From positions 1 through 64,000 of the forward strand of contig JAWXUL010000010.1 of assembly GCA_044432725.1 (NCBI GenBank): a stretch of 64,000 nt of DNA, read 5' to 3'. Shown here one piece after another: positions 17,128 through 26,370 of the stretch. Each line of letters starts with the position of its first letter. The stretch's first letter is position 1. The stretch is from JAWXUK01 sp044432725. GTDB taxonomy: Bacteria; Bacillota; Clostridia; Oscillospirales; Oscillospiraceae. The notes under the pieces are model-generated. The model was not told where the DNA came from. It saw nothing but the letters and a program-made list of their open reading frames with translations, and did no database searches. The position numbers and the translations under genes were made by a program.

Positions 17128-18902
17128 ATGGTAACTTATGAATGTGAACATTGCCATATAGCCACGACCCAGAGCAACTGCTCGGTTTGTGGTGAAAGAA
17201 CCACAGTGAAAAGTCAGCTTTATTGGTGTAAACATTGCAATATCCCAACTTATGACCAGATTTGTCCCCTGTGTCAGCACAAGGGCGACTATTTTACTTC
17301 AGATGCCAGACCGGTGTTTCCAGAAGAACGCTTACTTCTGGAAATTTTATTAGACAAACCCTTTGCTTTTTTGGAATCTTCTGTCTGGAATGGCGTGGGT
17401 AATCGTTATTATATAAACGGCAAAAAACTAAACACACCTCTCTCGGTTTTTTTAGAAAAAGATCCAGATAAAATTCGAACTTTCCTTGCAGAATTGTCTC
17501 CTCAAAATTCTTACCACCACTTCGAAAGCTTAATGCAACGTTGGCTAGAGGCAAATCTGCAACATATTCAGTATATTTCTACGGAAGCCAAAGATTATAT
17601 TCAGAAACGAGCCAAGGGGTTTGTGGGAGAAAAATCAGCCCCGATTTTTGTGTCTTTTTCTGCTGGTAAAGACTCTACAGTGGTCAGTGATTTGGTGCAA
17701 AAAGCCCTTTCTACCCCATCAATCATCCATATTTTTGGGAATACCACCTTAGAATTCCCTTATACTTATGAGTACGTGAAAAGATTTAAAGAGCACAACA
17801 AAAAACCCCCATGCTGGTCGCTGAAAATAAAGAGCAGGATTTTTTTAAGTTATGCGAAACATTTGGACCTCCCAGTCGTGCCTTGCGTTGGTGTTGCACT
17901 TATTTTAAAACAGGCTTAATCGGTGAAAAATTACAAAGAACTTTCGGCGAAGGCAAGAAAGTCCTCACTTTTTATGGTATTCGTCGCAGTGAATCTAACA
18001 GCCGAAGCACGTATGACCGTTCCTCCACTGGCAAGAAAATCAGCCAGCAACTGGTTGCCTCACCCATCATAGACTGGTTTGATTATGATATTTGGCTTTA
18101 TTTATTGTCTACTGGCATTGATTTTAATCAAGCTTATCGTTTGGGATATAGTCGTGTTGGCTGTTGGTGTTGCCCCAATAATAGCAAATGGGCGCAATTT
18201 TTAAGTGCGATTTATATGCCAGAACAATCCGCTGATTTCCATAAGATACTTCTGGATTTTGCCATCAAAATGGAGAAAACTGACCCAGAAGAGTACGTAA
18301 AATCAGGTGGTTGGAAGGCACGGCAAGGGGGGGCAGGCGTCGAAGGAAGTAAAAATGTTGCCATCGCCTTTAAACCATGTGCCACTGATCACAACATTTT
18401 TCACTATACCTTGAACCGCCCAATCAACGAAGAATTATATGAGCTGTTCAAGCCCTTTGGAAAGTTGGATTTTCACATGGGCAACCCTAGATTGGGGGAA
18501 GTTTATGTTCTTTCTCCTCAAAATGGTACGCCTTTGATGAAGTTACAGGGTAAAATTGGAACAAAAGAATTACAAATCACCGTTCAAAATATGCCCATCG
18601 CTGGAAGAAGCAAAATAGGAGAAATCGAGTTGAAATTTAAGTGTCAAATCTCTAAATTTCAACTTTGTGCTGGCTGTCATGCCTGTGAAACCGTGTGTCA
18701 ACACCATGCCATTCGCCTCATTAAAAATGGTACAGAAGACACCGCTTATCGTTATCAAATTGACGAGGACAAATGCACCCACTGCTATCAATGCATCAAT
18801 CACTTTACAGGAGGATGTTATATGCGACGTGTGCTTCGTCCCCGAGGGAAAGGATATAAACCAAATGGAACTGCAAAAAAAAGTACGACTCAAAGCCAAT
18901 GA
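17128..18902 (+). CDS. sspD: SspD/DndC-like PAPS-reductase-family sulfurtransferase with zinc ribbons and ferredoxin domain (one frameshift)
   Basis: ATG 17128 follows GAAAGGAGG. Corrected length is about 591 residues. Residues 6-49 hold two CxxC-x8-CxxC zinc ribbons. The core has the PP-loop SFSAGKDS (176-183) of PAPS reductase/DndC proteins, which activate DNA phosphate with ATP before sulfur insertion, and a late CWCCPN cysteine motif. Residues 514-564 carry two ferredoxin-like Cys groups (CAGCHACETVC and CTHCYQC). The frame breaks at about 17801-17814 in a run of six A and five C; one added base restores N-K-K-T-P-M-L-V and the full protein. As first gene of the operon with DUF4007 and a cysteine desulfurase, it is the expected modification enzyme. 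BrxP of type 4 BREX is a related alternative. Confidence 0.75.
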
Positions 18903-19773
18903 ATCCTTTAATTTCCGAGAAGGCTGGCTACGGAAAGGCATGAGATGTGTGGGAGAAGATCCTCGCCTCTTCTCACGAAGTGATGCCATGATAACACTGG
19001 GGATTGGGAGTAAAATGGTAAAGTCTTTAAAATTCTGGCTACAAGCAACCCACCTGTGTCAAGAGCATAAGGGAACACGAGAGAATCCCAGCCGCACACT
19101 TGAAATTACCGATGATTTTGGTGCAATCATAGAACAATACGATCCCTACTTCGATGATTCTTTCACCCTTTGTCTCCTCCACTATCATCTCGTGAAAAAC
19201 TGGAAATTCGCCATGGTGTGGCATCTTTTTTTCAACGAATTTACTGCCACATCCTTCACAAAGGAAAACATGGTCACAATGTGTACAGAAATACTAAATA
19301 AGAAAATGGAAACAGGGGCTGAATTTTCAGAAAAATCTTTTGCCAGCGACTGTTCCAGTGTCTTAGCTATGTATCTGGCAGATCTTGAAGAAAATGACGA
19401 CCCTGAAGATAACTTAAAATGTCCCTTGGCACAACTGGGGCTACTGCAACGTAACCCAAAACCAGCTCAAGGATATCATCGAACTCCTCCACAGCTAGAA
19501 GATTTGTCACCACAAGCCCTTCTCTATGTGATGGTATCTAATTTAGCACCTGACAGAAATTCTGTCAGCTTCGATTCCTTATTAAATGCACCCAACCAAA
19601 TTGGCAAATTGTTTCACCTAGATCGTATTTTACTCAATGAATATCTAGACCAACTAAGGGTGCAAAATTATGTCTCATTGCAACGCACTGCCAATCTTAA
19701 TATGGTGAATCTACGACACGAACTCACACCAGAAAAGATTATGAGAGATTACTATGAAAATCAAGCGGGGTAA
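18865..19773 (+). CDS. sspB: DUF4007 protein (SspB-like), first copy
   Basis: I place the start at ATG 18865, behind GAGGGAAAGGA, because upstream in-frame codons only read through sspD in another frame. The product is 302 residues. The N-terminus (KANESFNFREGWLRKGM, then DAMITLGIGSKMVKSLKFW) is classic DUF4007. In the Ssp phosphorothioation system the DUF4007 protein SspB is reported to nick DNA for sulfur insertion; I rely on recall for this. It overlaps the end of sspD by 38 bases and ends 3 bases before the next gene, so translation is coupled. Confidence 0.75.
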   Translation: MELQKKVRLKANESFNFREGWLRKGMRCVGEDPRLFSRSDAMITLGIGSKMVKSLKFWLQATHLCQEHKGTRENPSRTLEITDDFGAIIEQYDPYFDDSFTLCLLHYHLVKNWKFAMVWHLFFNEFTATSFTKENMVTMCTEILNKKMETGAEFSEKSFASDCSSVLAMYLADLEENDDPEDNLKCPLAQLGLLQRNPKPAQGYHRTPPQLEDLSPQALLYVMVSNLAPDRNSVSFDSLLNAPNQIGKLFHLDRILLNEYLDQLRVQNYVSLQRTANLNMVNLRHELTPEKIMRDYYENQAG

Positions 19774-19776
19774 ACC

Positions 19777-22700
19777 ATGAATTACAGTGATTTATTGCAG
19801 GTTGATCCTGGGTTTCAAACCTCCATCAACTTGGAATTCGATTTAAACAACAAAGAAAAAATTAAAAGCTATATCCCCACCACCCAGTCTGTCAACATCC
19901 TTGGCGACTGTTTATACCCAATCTATCACCAGTCGCCTAATAGTAGACGAGCCAAAGTGTTGGTGGGGCCTTATGGTCGTGGCAAATCCCATCTTATTTT
20001 GGTGCTTTCTGCCCTAACCAGTCTGGATACCATGGTGGAAGGGGCAGAATCAAAAAACATTCAAGTAGAATTGTGCGAAAAAATTGGTCGTGTGGATCAA
20101 ACAGTAGGGGAATTGGCAAAGGCAGTGGTTGAGAGCAAGACACGTCTGCTTCCTGTGATTCTCAGCAGTAACACCACAAATTTTGCTCAAAATTTACTCC
20201 TTTCCATGCACCAAGCCCTAGAGCAAGGAAACCTCACACACCTGCTACCCTCTACCCACTTCGAGTCTGCCTTAGACACAATCGAAACGTGGAAAGAAAA
20301 ATTCCCCTTAGCAATGGAAACCTTGAAAAAAGAACTAAGTAAAGGGAAAAGCACACCCAACAAGCTAATCACAGGGTTAAAACAGTATAATCCAAAAGCC
20401 TATAACCAATTTTTAGAGATTTATCCTTTGATTTCTGCTGGTAGCCCCTTTTATCCCCTCAGTCAAAAAAATGTGCTGAAAGTCTATCAAGCTGTGGTGA
20501 CAGCCTTATGTCAGCAGACAGAATATTCTGGTATTCATATTATTTTTGATGAATTTAGCAAATTTTTAGAGGCAAATGCCAATAATTCTCAAATGTTACA
20601 ATTTAAAACCATTCAAGACTTGGCAGAACTTGCCACAAGAAGTGGTGAGGAGCAAATTCACTTCACTTGTATTACCCACAAGGCAATCTTAGATTATTCC
20701 TCTGGTGACAGCTTTAAAGGGGTGGAGGGTCGCTTTAAAGAAGTGGTATTTTCTGACTCCTCTCAAGAGAGTTATCATCTAATTTCTAGTGCATTGGGGA
20801 AAACTGCAAAATTTCGTGTCTTTCGTCAAAAATATAATTCTGTTTTTCGAAAAGTCATCGAATCCACCACGCAACTTGACCTGTTTCAAGAAATTCCAGC
20901 AGAAGGTTTTGAGAAAAATCTGTTGGAGGGTTGTTTCCCCTTAAGTCCTCTTTGTGCCTTCGCTCTTTTAGGAGTGAGCCAGTTGGTGGGGCAAAACGAG
21001 CGTACACTTTTTACCTTTTTAGCCCAACAAGACCCCCTTGGTCTCTCTGCTTTTCTGGAAAAAGAACGCAGTCAAGCAGATTTTCTTACTCTAGATTATC
21101 TATATGATTACTTTGAAGAGCTTTTTAAACGAGAGATTTTCCACGAAAGAATTCATAGTATTTGGAGTAAAACCCGTCGTGCCTTGGGGCAAAGTAACAC
21201 AGACGTGGAAGTGTCGATTCTAAAAGCTATGGCGATTATTCTGATGATCGAGGATGAACGGCTGAAAACCACCCCTTCTCACATCAAAGCTGCTCTTTTG
21301 ATGGAGGAGAAAGAGTTTCAAGAAGGAAAAGGTGCTTTAGAGAAAAAACATATCATTTCTCAGCGAGATAATACAGAACTTGTACTTCTTACTGCAAATG
21401 GGGTGGATATCAAGAAAAGTATCACCCAATATGTTGCCACCAAAGTTTCTAAAATCAACTCAGCACAAATTCTAAGCCAATGTTATCCTCTGGATTTTGT
21501 GCTTCCCCGTGCCTATAACGATCAATATAGAATGATGCGCTATTTCCCAATGATTTATATGGAAGCAGATGTCTTTTTTCATTATGAAACAGGGGAGGAG
21601 ATTCTGGCAGATTACCCCTATGATGGACTGATTATCCACCTGATCTCCCAAGAGAAAATCTCAGTCAAAGCCTTGAATCAGCAGCTAAAACTTCTGGGAA
21701 ATTTCTCTCAAATCATCGTCTGCACCACAAATGACCCACTCCATTTAGAGACTCTGCTGAAAGACTTGGTGGCAATTCAAGCACTCAAAAAGCAACACAG
21801 TGCCAGTGGCGATTTGCATTATCTGGAAGAACTGGAGATTTTTCAGGGAGATGTGCTGAAACAAGTGGTAACTAAGGTGGATGCCATGTATGCCCCACAC
21901 AGTCCCTCCAGTGTGTTTTGCAGTGGAAACAACCTGTTGCCCATCACGAAAAAGACTGCGCTGAATCAGGCTATTTCACAAATTTGTCAGCAATGCTACC
22001 CGGATACCCCCATCATTAACAATGAAATGGTGAACAAAAATAAATTAAATGCCCAAAATATAAAGGGAAGAAATCTGGCAGTAGACTGGATATTAGAACA
22101 AAATCACGCAGAAATTATCCCTTGTATGGAGGGTTCTGGACCAGAGGTGAGTGTCTTTCAATCTGCCTATGTAGCCACTGGTTTAGACCGTAACCAAGCA
22201 AACCCAGCATTTTATCTAGAGCCAACGCTCAAAATCATGCAGGACTTTATTCAAGACAGTATGAAAGAACGTCAGGATTTTACAGGACTTTATCAGATTC
22301 TTCTGGCGCCCCCCTATGGCTTGCGCAAAGGAATTATTCCACTGCTTTTTGGGTTTGCCCTGCGACACTATCAAACAGAAGCTATTTTCTATTTCAAAGA
22401 TAAGGAAATTGCCCTCTCTGCCACCCTTCTTTCAGCCATCAACAATGCACCAGAGGGGTATCAACTCTTACTAGAAGCAGGTACACAAGAACGTCAACAC
22501 TTCTTAACAGAGTTGGACCAACTTTTCCCGCAACAAAGTAGAACAGCCAGAAATCCTGTGTATCATATCATGGAATCCATGCAAATTTGGATGCGCTCTC
22601 TTCCAGAATATAGCAAGCACTATACCACAGAAATTTCTGGAGAGCCATTAGATCAATCCATCAAAACACTGCGTAAAGAATTGCTGAAATATGACGTGAA

Positions 22701-23331
22701 TAGTCGAGATTTCCTCTTTGAAACTCTGCCTAAACTAAGTAAAACCAAAGATTTTACAGAGGTATTCCAAGAAGTTGTCCAAATAAAAGAAACCTTAGAT
22801 ACCCATTTAGCACGCAGTACCACAGCACTCCTTCAAGAGACTACTCAGCTGTTCCAGCCCCATTATGAAGGCAGTTTATCACAAGCCATCATCACTTGGT
22901 ATCAAAGTTTGGATGCTCATGTAAACACAGGTATTTTCCCAGTCAGTGGGAAAACCCTATTACAATTCGCCCAATCCCTCACGTCTTATGATGACCAACG
23001 CACCCTTCAGCAACTGATTCTGCGATTTGAAGGCATCGCCCTAGAGGACTGGAAGGACGCAAACTTCTCTTCGTTTTTCAAGAAATTGGAAGAAGCCTTC
23101 ACGCAAATCACCAAGCCCCAAGCACCAGTCACAGCGTCCTCAGCCAAAGGGAAAATTCTGGTACAGCGAGAGGGGGCAACCTTGGAGCGTAACTTCAGTT
23201 CTGACGAGATATCTCCTCTTGGTGAAGCCTTGTCCAACAATCTGAGAGGGAGTTTGGAAGAATTTAACGATTCCATCTCTCCTGAAGAAACCATCGCCAT
23301 CCTAGTTCAGCTGATGGAAGAGTATCTCTAA
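19777..23331 (+). CDS. large ATPase of the BrxC/PglY type (SspC position)
   Basis: An 1184-residue ATPase with Walker A GPYGRGKS at residues 64-71 and Walker B HIIFDEFSKF with Asp258. The N-terminal placement of the P-loop, FDEF motif and long all-alpha remainder resemble the BrxC/PglY/DUF6079-like ATPases of phage-defence systems. Its place directly after DUF4007 matches sspC in sspBCD cassettes, where it would supply ATP-driven DNA remodelling for phosphorothioation. Assignment to SspC is by order rather than by detailed similarity. It starts 3 bases after the DUF4007 stop. The frame is intact over 3.5 kb. Confidence 0.7.
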   Translation: MNYSDLLQVDPGFQTSINLEFDLNNKEKIKSYIPTTQSVNILGDCLYPIYHQSPNSRRAKVLVGPYGRGKSHLILVLSALTSLDTMVEGAESKNIQVELCEKIGRVDQTVGELAKAVVESKTRLLPVILSSNTTNFAQNLLLSMHQALEQGNLTHLLPSTHFESALDTIETWKEKFPLAMETLKKELSKGKSTPNKLITGLKQYNPKAYNQFLEIYPLISAGSPFYPLSQKNVLKVYQAVVTALCQQTEYSGIHIIFDEFSKFLEANANNSQMLQFKTIQDLAELATRSGEEQIHFTCITHKAILDYSSGDSFKGVEGRFKEVVFSDSSQESYHLISSALGKTAKFRVFRQKYNSVFRKVIESTTQLDLFQEIPAEGFEKNLLEGCFPLSPLCAFALLGVSQLVGQNERTLFTFLAQQDPLGLSAFLEKERSQADFLTLDYLYDYFEELFKREIFHERIHSIWSKTRRALGQSNTDVEVSILKAMAIILMIEDERLKTTPSHIKAALLMEEKEFQEGKGALEKKHIISQRDNTELVLLTANGVDIKKSITQYVATKVSKINSAQILSQCYPLDFVLPRAYNDQYRMMRYFPMIYMEADVFFHYETGEEILADYPYDGLIIHLISQEKISVKALNQQLKLLGNFSQIIVCTTNDPLHLETLLKDLVAIQALKKQHSASGDLHYLEELEIFQGDVLKQVVTKVDAMYAPHSPSSVFCSGNNLLPITKKTALNQAISQICQQCYPDTPIINNEMVNKNKLNAQNIKGRNLAVDWILEQNHAEIIPCMEGSGPEVSVFQSAYVATGLDRNQANPAFYLEPTLKIMQDFIQDSMKERQDFTGLYQILLAPPYGLRKGIIPLLFGFALRHYQTEAIFYFKDKEIALSATLLSAINNAPEGYQLLLEAGTQERQHFLTELDQLFPQQSRTARNPVYHIMESMQIWMRSLPEYSKHYTTEISGEPLDQSIKTLRKELLKYDVNSRDFLFETLPKLSKTKDFTEVFQEVVQIKETLDTHLARSTTALLQETTQLFQPHYEGSLSQAIITWYQSLDAHVNTGIFPVSGKTLLQFAQSLTSYDDQRTLQQLILRFEGIALEDWKDANFSSFFKKLEEAFTQITKPQAPVTASSAKGKILVQREGATLERNFSSDEISPLGEALSNNLRGSLEEFNDSISPEETIAILVQLMEEYL

Positions 23332-23372
23332 TACAAGATTCAAAGAAATTCTACAGATAGGAACCACAGCTT

Positions 23373-24500
23373 ATGATTTATTTTGACAATGCTGCCACCA
23401 CATTCCCAAAGCCAGAGTGCGTATATCAACGAGTCGAACAAGTGCAACGCACGCTGGGGGTCAATGTGGGGCGAGGTGGGTATCAGCTGGCAAGGCAAGC
23501 ATCTGAACTTCTTGACACCACCAGAGCTCAACTGGCTTCTCTGGTGGGTGCCTCTTCAGAGCAAGTTTATTTTACCCCCTCTGCCACCTATGGGGCAAAC
23601 CAAGTGCTTTTGGGACTGCCATGGGACGCACAAAAGGTGGTTTTTATCTCCCCCTTCGACCATAACGCTGTGGCTCGCCCGTTAGAACTGCTACGAAAAC
23701 AATATGGTTTTTCTGTCACGCTCCTCCCTTTTGACCCTAAAACACAAGAACTAGACCAAGCTAAGATGCAACGTCTTTTTGCACAAACCCCTCCTGACTA
23801 TGTGTTTATCAACCATGTAAGTAACGTCACAGGGGCAATTCTTCCACTGGATATCATTGGCAAGGCAACCCATGAACGTGGCGGGCTTCTCATTGTGGAT
23901 AGCGCCCAATCTTTGGGGCTACTCCCGTATCGTTTGACAAATTCCCCTGTGGACTTTCTCCTCTTCGCAGGGCACAAAAATCTCTATGGATCCTTTGGTG
24001 TGGGGGGATTTCTTTGTAACACCAATTTTCCACTAACACCAGCATTGGCTGGAGGCACAGGATCAGATTCTCGAAATCTCTCCATGGCAGAAGAGGGAAG
24101 TGGTCGTTTCGAGATTGGCAGTCCCAATATTCTTGCCATCGCCAGTTTAAATGCTTCTCTTACATGGTTAGAGGAAATTGGTTTGGACACCCTTTATCAA
24201 CACAAAAAATCACTTACCCAGTCCTTAATCACAGGGCTAGAGGACACAGCTGTGAAGCTCTATCTCCCCAAATCACCTCCCATTGGGACCATATCCTTTA
24301 CCCACCCAGACTATACCCCTAGCGAGTTAGGGACCATTTTAGACCAAGACTTTCAAATCGCAGTGCGCACAGGTCATCATTGTGCGCCTTATATCCACAG
24401 TCTTTTGGGGACAGACCAAGGCACTGTGCGTGTCAGCTTAGGATACTTTAATACGCAAGAAGACATCGACTGCTTGCAAGATGCAATCAACCAATTATAG
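23373..24500 (+). CDS. cysteine desulfurase, DndA/SspA-like (class V aminotransferase)
   Basis: A 375-residue PLP enzyme. The N-terminus IYFDNAATTFPKP, the PLP lysine in LFAGHKNLYGSFGVGG and the catalytic cysteine in RTGHHCAPYIHSLLGT followed by GTVRVSLGYFNT are all present; the order of motifs fits SufS-like group II desulfurases. It would take sulfur from L-cysteine as persulfide and pass it to the SspD-like protein, as DndA and SspA do. Its position inside the operon, between the modification and restriction genes, makes a dedicated role likely; a housekeeping Suf/Isc role is less likely because no scaffold gene is nearby. Confidence 0.85.
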   Translation: MIYFDNAATTFPKPECVYQRVEQVQRTLGVNVGRGGYQLARQASELLDTTRAQLASLVGASSEQVYFTPSATYGANQVLLGLPWDAQKVVFISPFDHNAVARPLELLRKQYGFSVTLLPFDPKTQELDQAKMQRLFAQTPPDYVFINHVSNVTGAILPLDIIGKATHERGGLLIVDSAQSLGLLPYRLTNSPVDFLLFAGHKNLYGSFGVGGFLCNTNFPLTPALAGGTGSDSRNLSMAEEGSGRFEIGSPNILAIASLNASLTWLEEIGLDTLYQHKKSLTQSLITGLEDTAVKLYLPKSPPIGTISFTHPDYTPSELGTILDQDFQIAVRTGHHCAPYIHSLLGTDQGTVRVSLGYFNTQEDIDCLQDAINQL

Positions 24501-24509
24501 GAGGCTTTT

Positions 24510-26327
24510 ATGACAAACAATGCTTTTATCGACTACTTGAACTCCACCAACAACATCAGTGGGGACGCCACAGGTTCTTTAGCAGAAAAACAGGTCAAAC
24601 TCCCTTATTTTCAAGACGTAAAGGTACAGCGAAAACTAGGCAGTGTCATTGCTGAACAAGTGACCTCTGGTCATCATCAGGCATTTCTCTTGACTGGTCA
24701 CGCAGGGGACGGAAAAACCAGTATTTTAGCTCAGATTCTACAGGAACTGGGGAGATTAAATACGGTTGAAGGTCTTGCTGTGGAAAGAGATTATCCCAAT
24801 TTTTATTACAGCAAAGACATGAGTGAAATCCCTGTCCATTGTCAAACTGACGTGCTAAAGAAAGCACTGGAAGCTCCTAGCAATGGAAAAACCAGTGTTC
24901 TCATTACCAATACAGGCCCCCTTCTCAAGTCCATGATTGCTCTGGCAAAAGAGGAAATCGAAAAAACAGGACAGATTTTTTCTGTTCAAAATGAAGTGGA
25001 AATACACAGTAAACTCCTGAAACAATTGGACGAAAACAAAGAAGAACCCTTGGAAATCGCTGGATATTCATTCCATTTAATTAATATCGCTCGTATGGAT
25101 AATGTGGACTTTGCCACGGAAATCTTAAAGAAAATTCTGAATCCAAAGCTGTGGAGTCCCTGTGCTTCTTGTGGGAAACAAACTGTTTGCCCCATGTATC
25201 TGAATTTTCAACAAGTTTCTGAATATCTGCCACAGGTCACCTTTTTCGTCAAGCAGTATTATCGTTATCTCTTCGAGTGTGATAAACGTATGACCATTCG
25301 TCAGATGATGGGACATCTTAGCTTTGCATTGACAGGCAATCTGACTTGTCAACAAATCCATCATACCCCTTCTCTGAAACAACCTGGGTTCTCTCACAAT
25401 TTTGCCAATTTATTTTTTGGTCAGGTGGGGCTGGGGGATGGACAAAAAGGCAAAAGAAAGGCACATATACCAGAAACCACCCAAATCAAAGGGATTGCAC
25501 AAATCCAAAACTTAAAATTGGATAGCATTGCGTTAAAAGAAGATTATCACCTTTTTGTCAGGCAGGATACCTCTTATTTCCCACGAAATATTGCAGAGGA
25601 ACTGACAAAATATCAGATTACTTTAAAAGCGCAATTTCCACAACAGGCAGATAACAGCAAAGCCCACGAGCTTAGCCGTAGCAAAGAACGTGGCTTTCGT
25701 CAAGCAACTCGTCGTTTTTTCCTCTGTTATCACAAGTCAGAAGAGGTTTCAGGGCAAGAGGCTGTGGCAAATCAGATCTATGGTGGGTTCTATTCTCACT
25801 ATTGCAATTTGATTTCTGCACCTGCCAAAACTCTGGATTTAACACGTTTGCGTGCCCTTATTTTTAACGCCCTTTACATTCGCAATACTGGTTTTATCCC
25901 CAATAGTAATCAACAAAAGCTGTATCTTACCCTTCGCCGTGACGGTAATTCTTATCAAAATGTAATGCTTATTTTAGGTGAAGTGGATCGCCATCAACTG
26001 GAAGTGGTGCAGATTCCACTCAGCAGTCGCTACAGTGATAACGACACCAGACAACAGCTTGTGTTGCGCTTTGAAAACACTGATTTCCCATTGAATTATC
26101 CTCTCATCGCTTATTTTTATCAGCTGACCCAAGGTGCCATTTTCTGCGATAACAACCCCTCCCTCACCCATGGCATCGCTTCTTTAGATGCCAAGTTAAT
26201 GGAAGTCTTTGGTAAGAGACAAGAGGGAAAAAAAGAAGATTCCACCATCAATGTCTTTTATCAAACAAGAAATGGTCACGAAACTATGCCACTTTCTCTG
26301 GAATCTGATCAGCTCACTTTCCATTAG
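24510..26327 (+). CDS. dptF: phosphorothioation-dependent restriction ATPase DptF (SspF-type)
   Basis: A 605-residue NTPase with Walker A GHAGDGKT (63-70), like the GDGKS/T P-loop of DptF. A Cys cluster CASCGKQTVCPMYLNF (218-231) may bind metal; a similar CPxYxN motif is typical of DptF. Strong ribosome site GGAGG before ATG 24510, 9 bases after the desulfurase stop. In Dnd and Ssp systems this gene starts the FGH trio that damages DNA lacking phosphorothioate. The catalytic nuclease residues are not obvious to me. Confidence 0.75.
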   Translation: MTNNAFIDYLNSTNNISGDATGSLAEKQVKLPYFQDVKVQRKLGSVIAEQVTSGHHQAFLLTGHAGDGKTSILAQILQELGRLNTVEGLAVERDYPNFYYSKDMSEIPVHCQTDVLKKALEAPSNGKTSVLITNTGPLLKSMIALAKEEIEKTGQIFSVQNEVEIHSKLLKQLDENKEEPLEIAGYSFHLINIARMDNVDFATEILKKILNPKLWSPCASCGKQTVCPMYLNFQQVSEYLPQVTFFVKQYYRYLFECDKRMTIRQMMGHLSFALTGNLTCQQIHHTPSLKQPGFSHNFANLFFGQVGLGDGQKGKRKAHIPETTQIKGIAQIQNLKLDSIALKEDYHLFVRQDTSYFPRNIAEELTKYQITLKAQFPQQADNSKAHELSRSKERGFRQATRRFFLCYHKSEEVSGQEAVANQIYGGFYSHYCNLISAPAKTLDLTRLRALIFNALYIRNTGFIPNSNQQKLYLTLRRDGNSYQNVMLILGEVDRHQLEVVQIPLSSRYSDNDTRQQLVLRFENTDFPLNYPLIAYFYQLTQGAIFCDNNPSLTHGIASLDAKLMEVFGKRQEGKKEDSTINVFYQTRNGHETMPLSLESDQLTFH

Positions 26328-26370
26328 TCGTCAAAAATGAATCTGAAAGATAATAAGGAGGCCCTCAGTT

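Noticed and set aside
18667..18864. A longer N-terminus of the first DUF4007 protein
   Set aside because: These codons read through sspD in another frame; the ATG at 18865 has a ribosome site and starts right before the DUF4007 motif.
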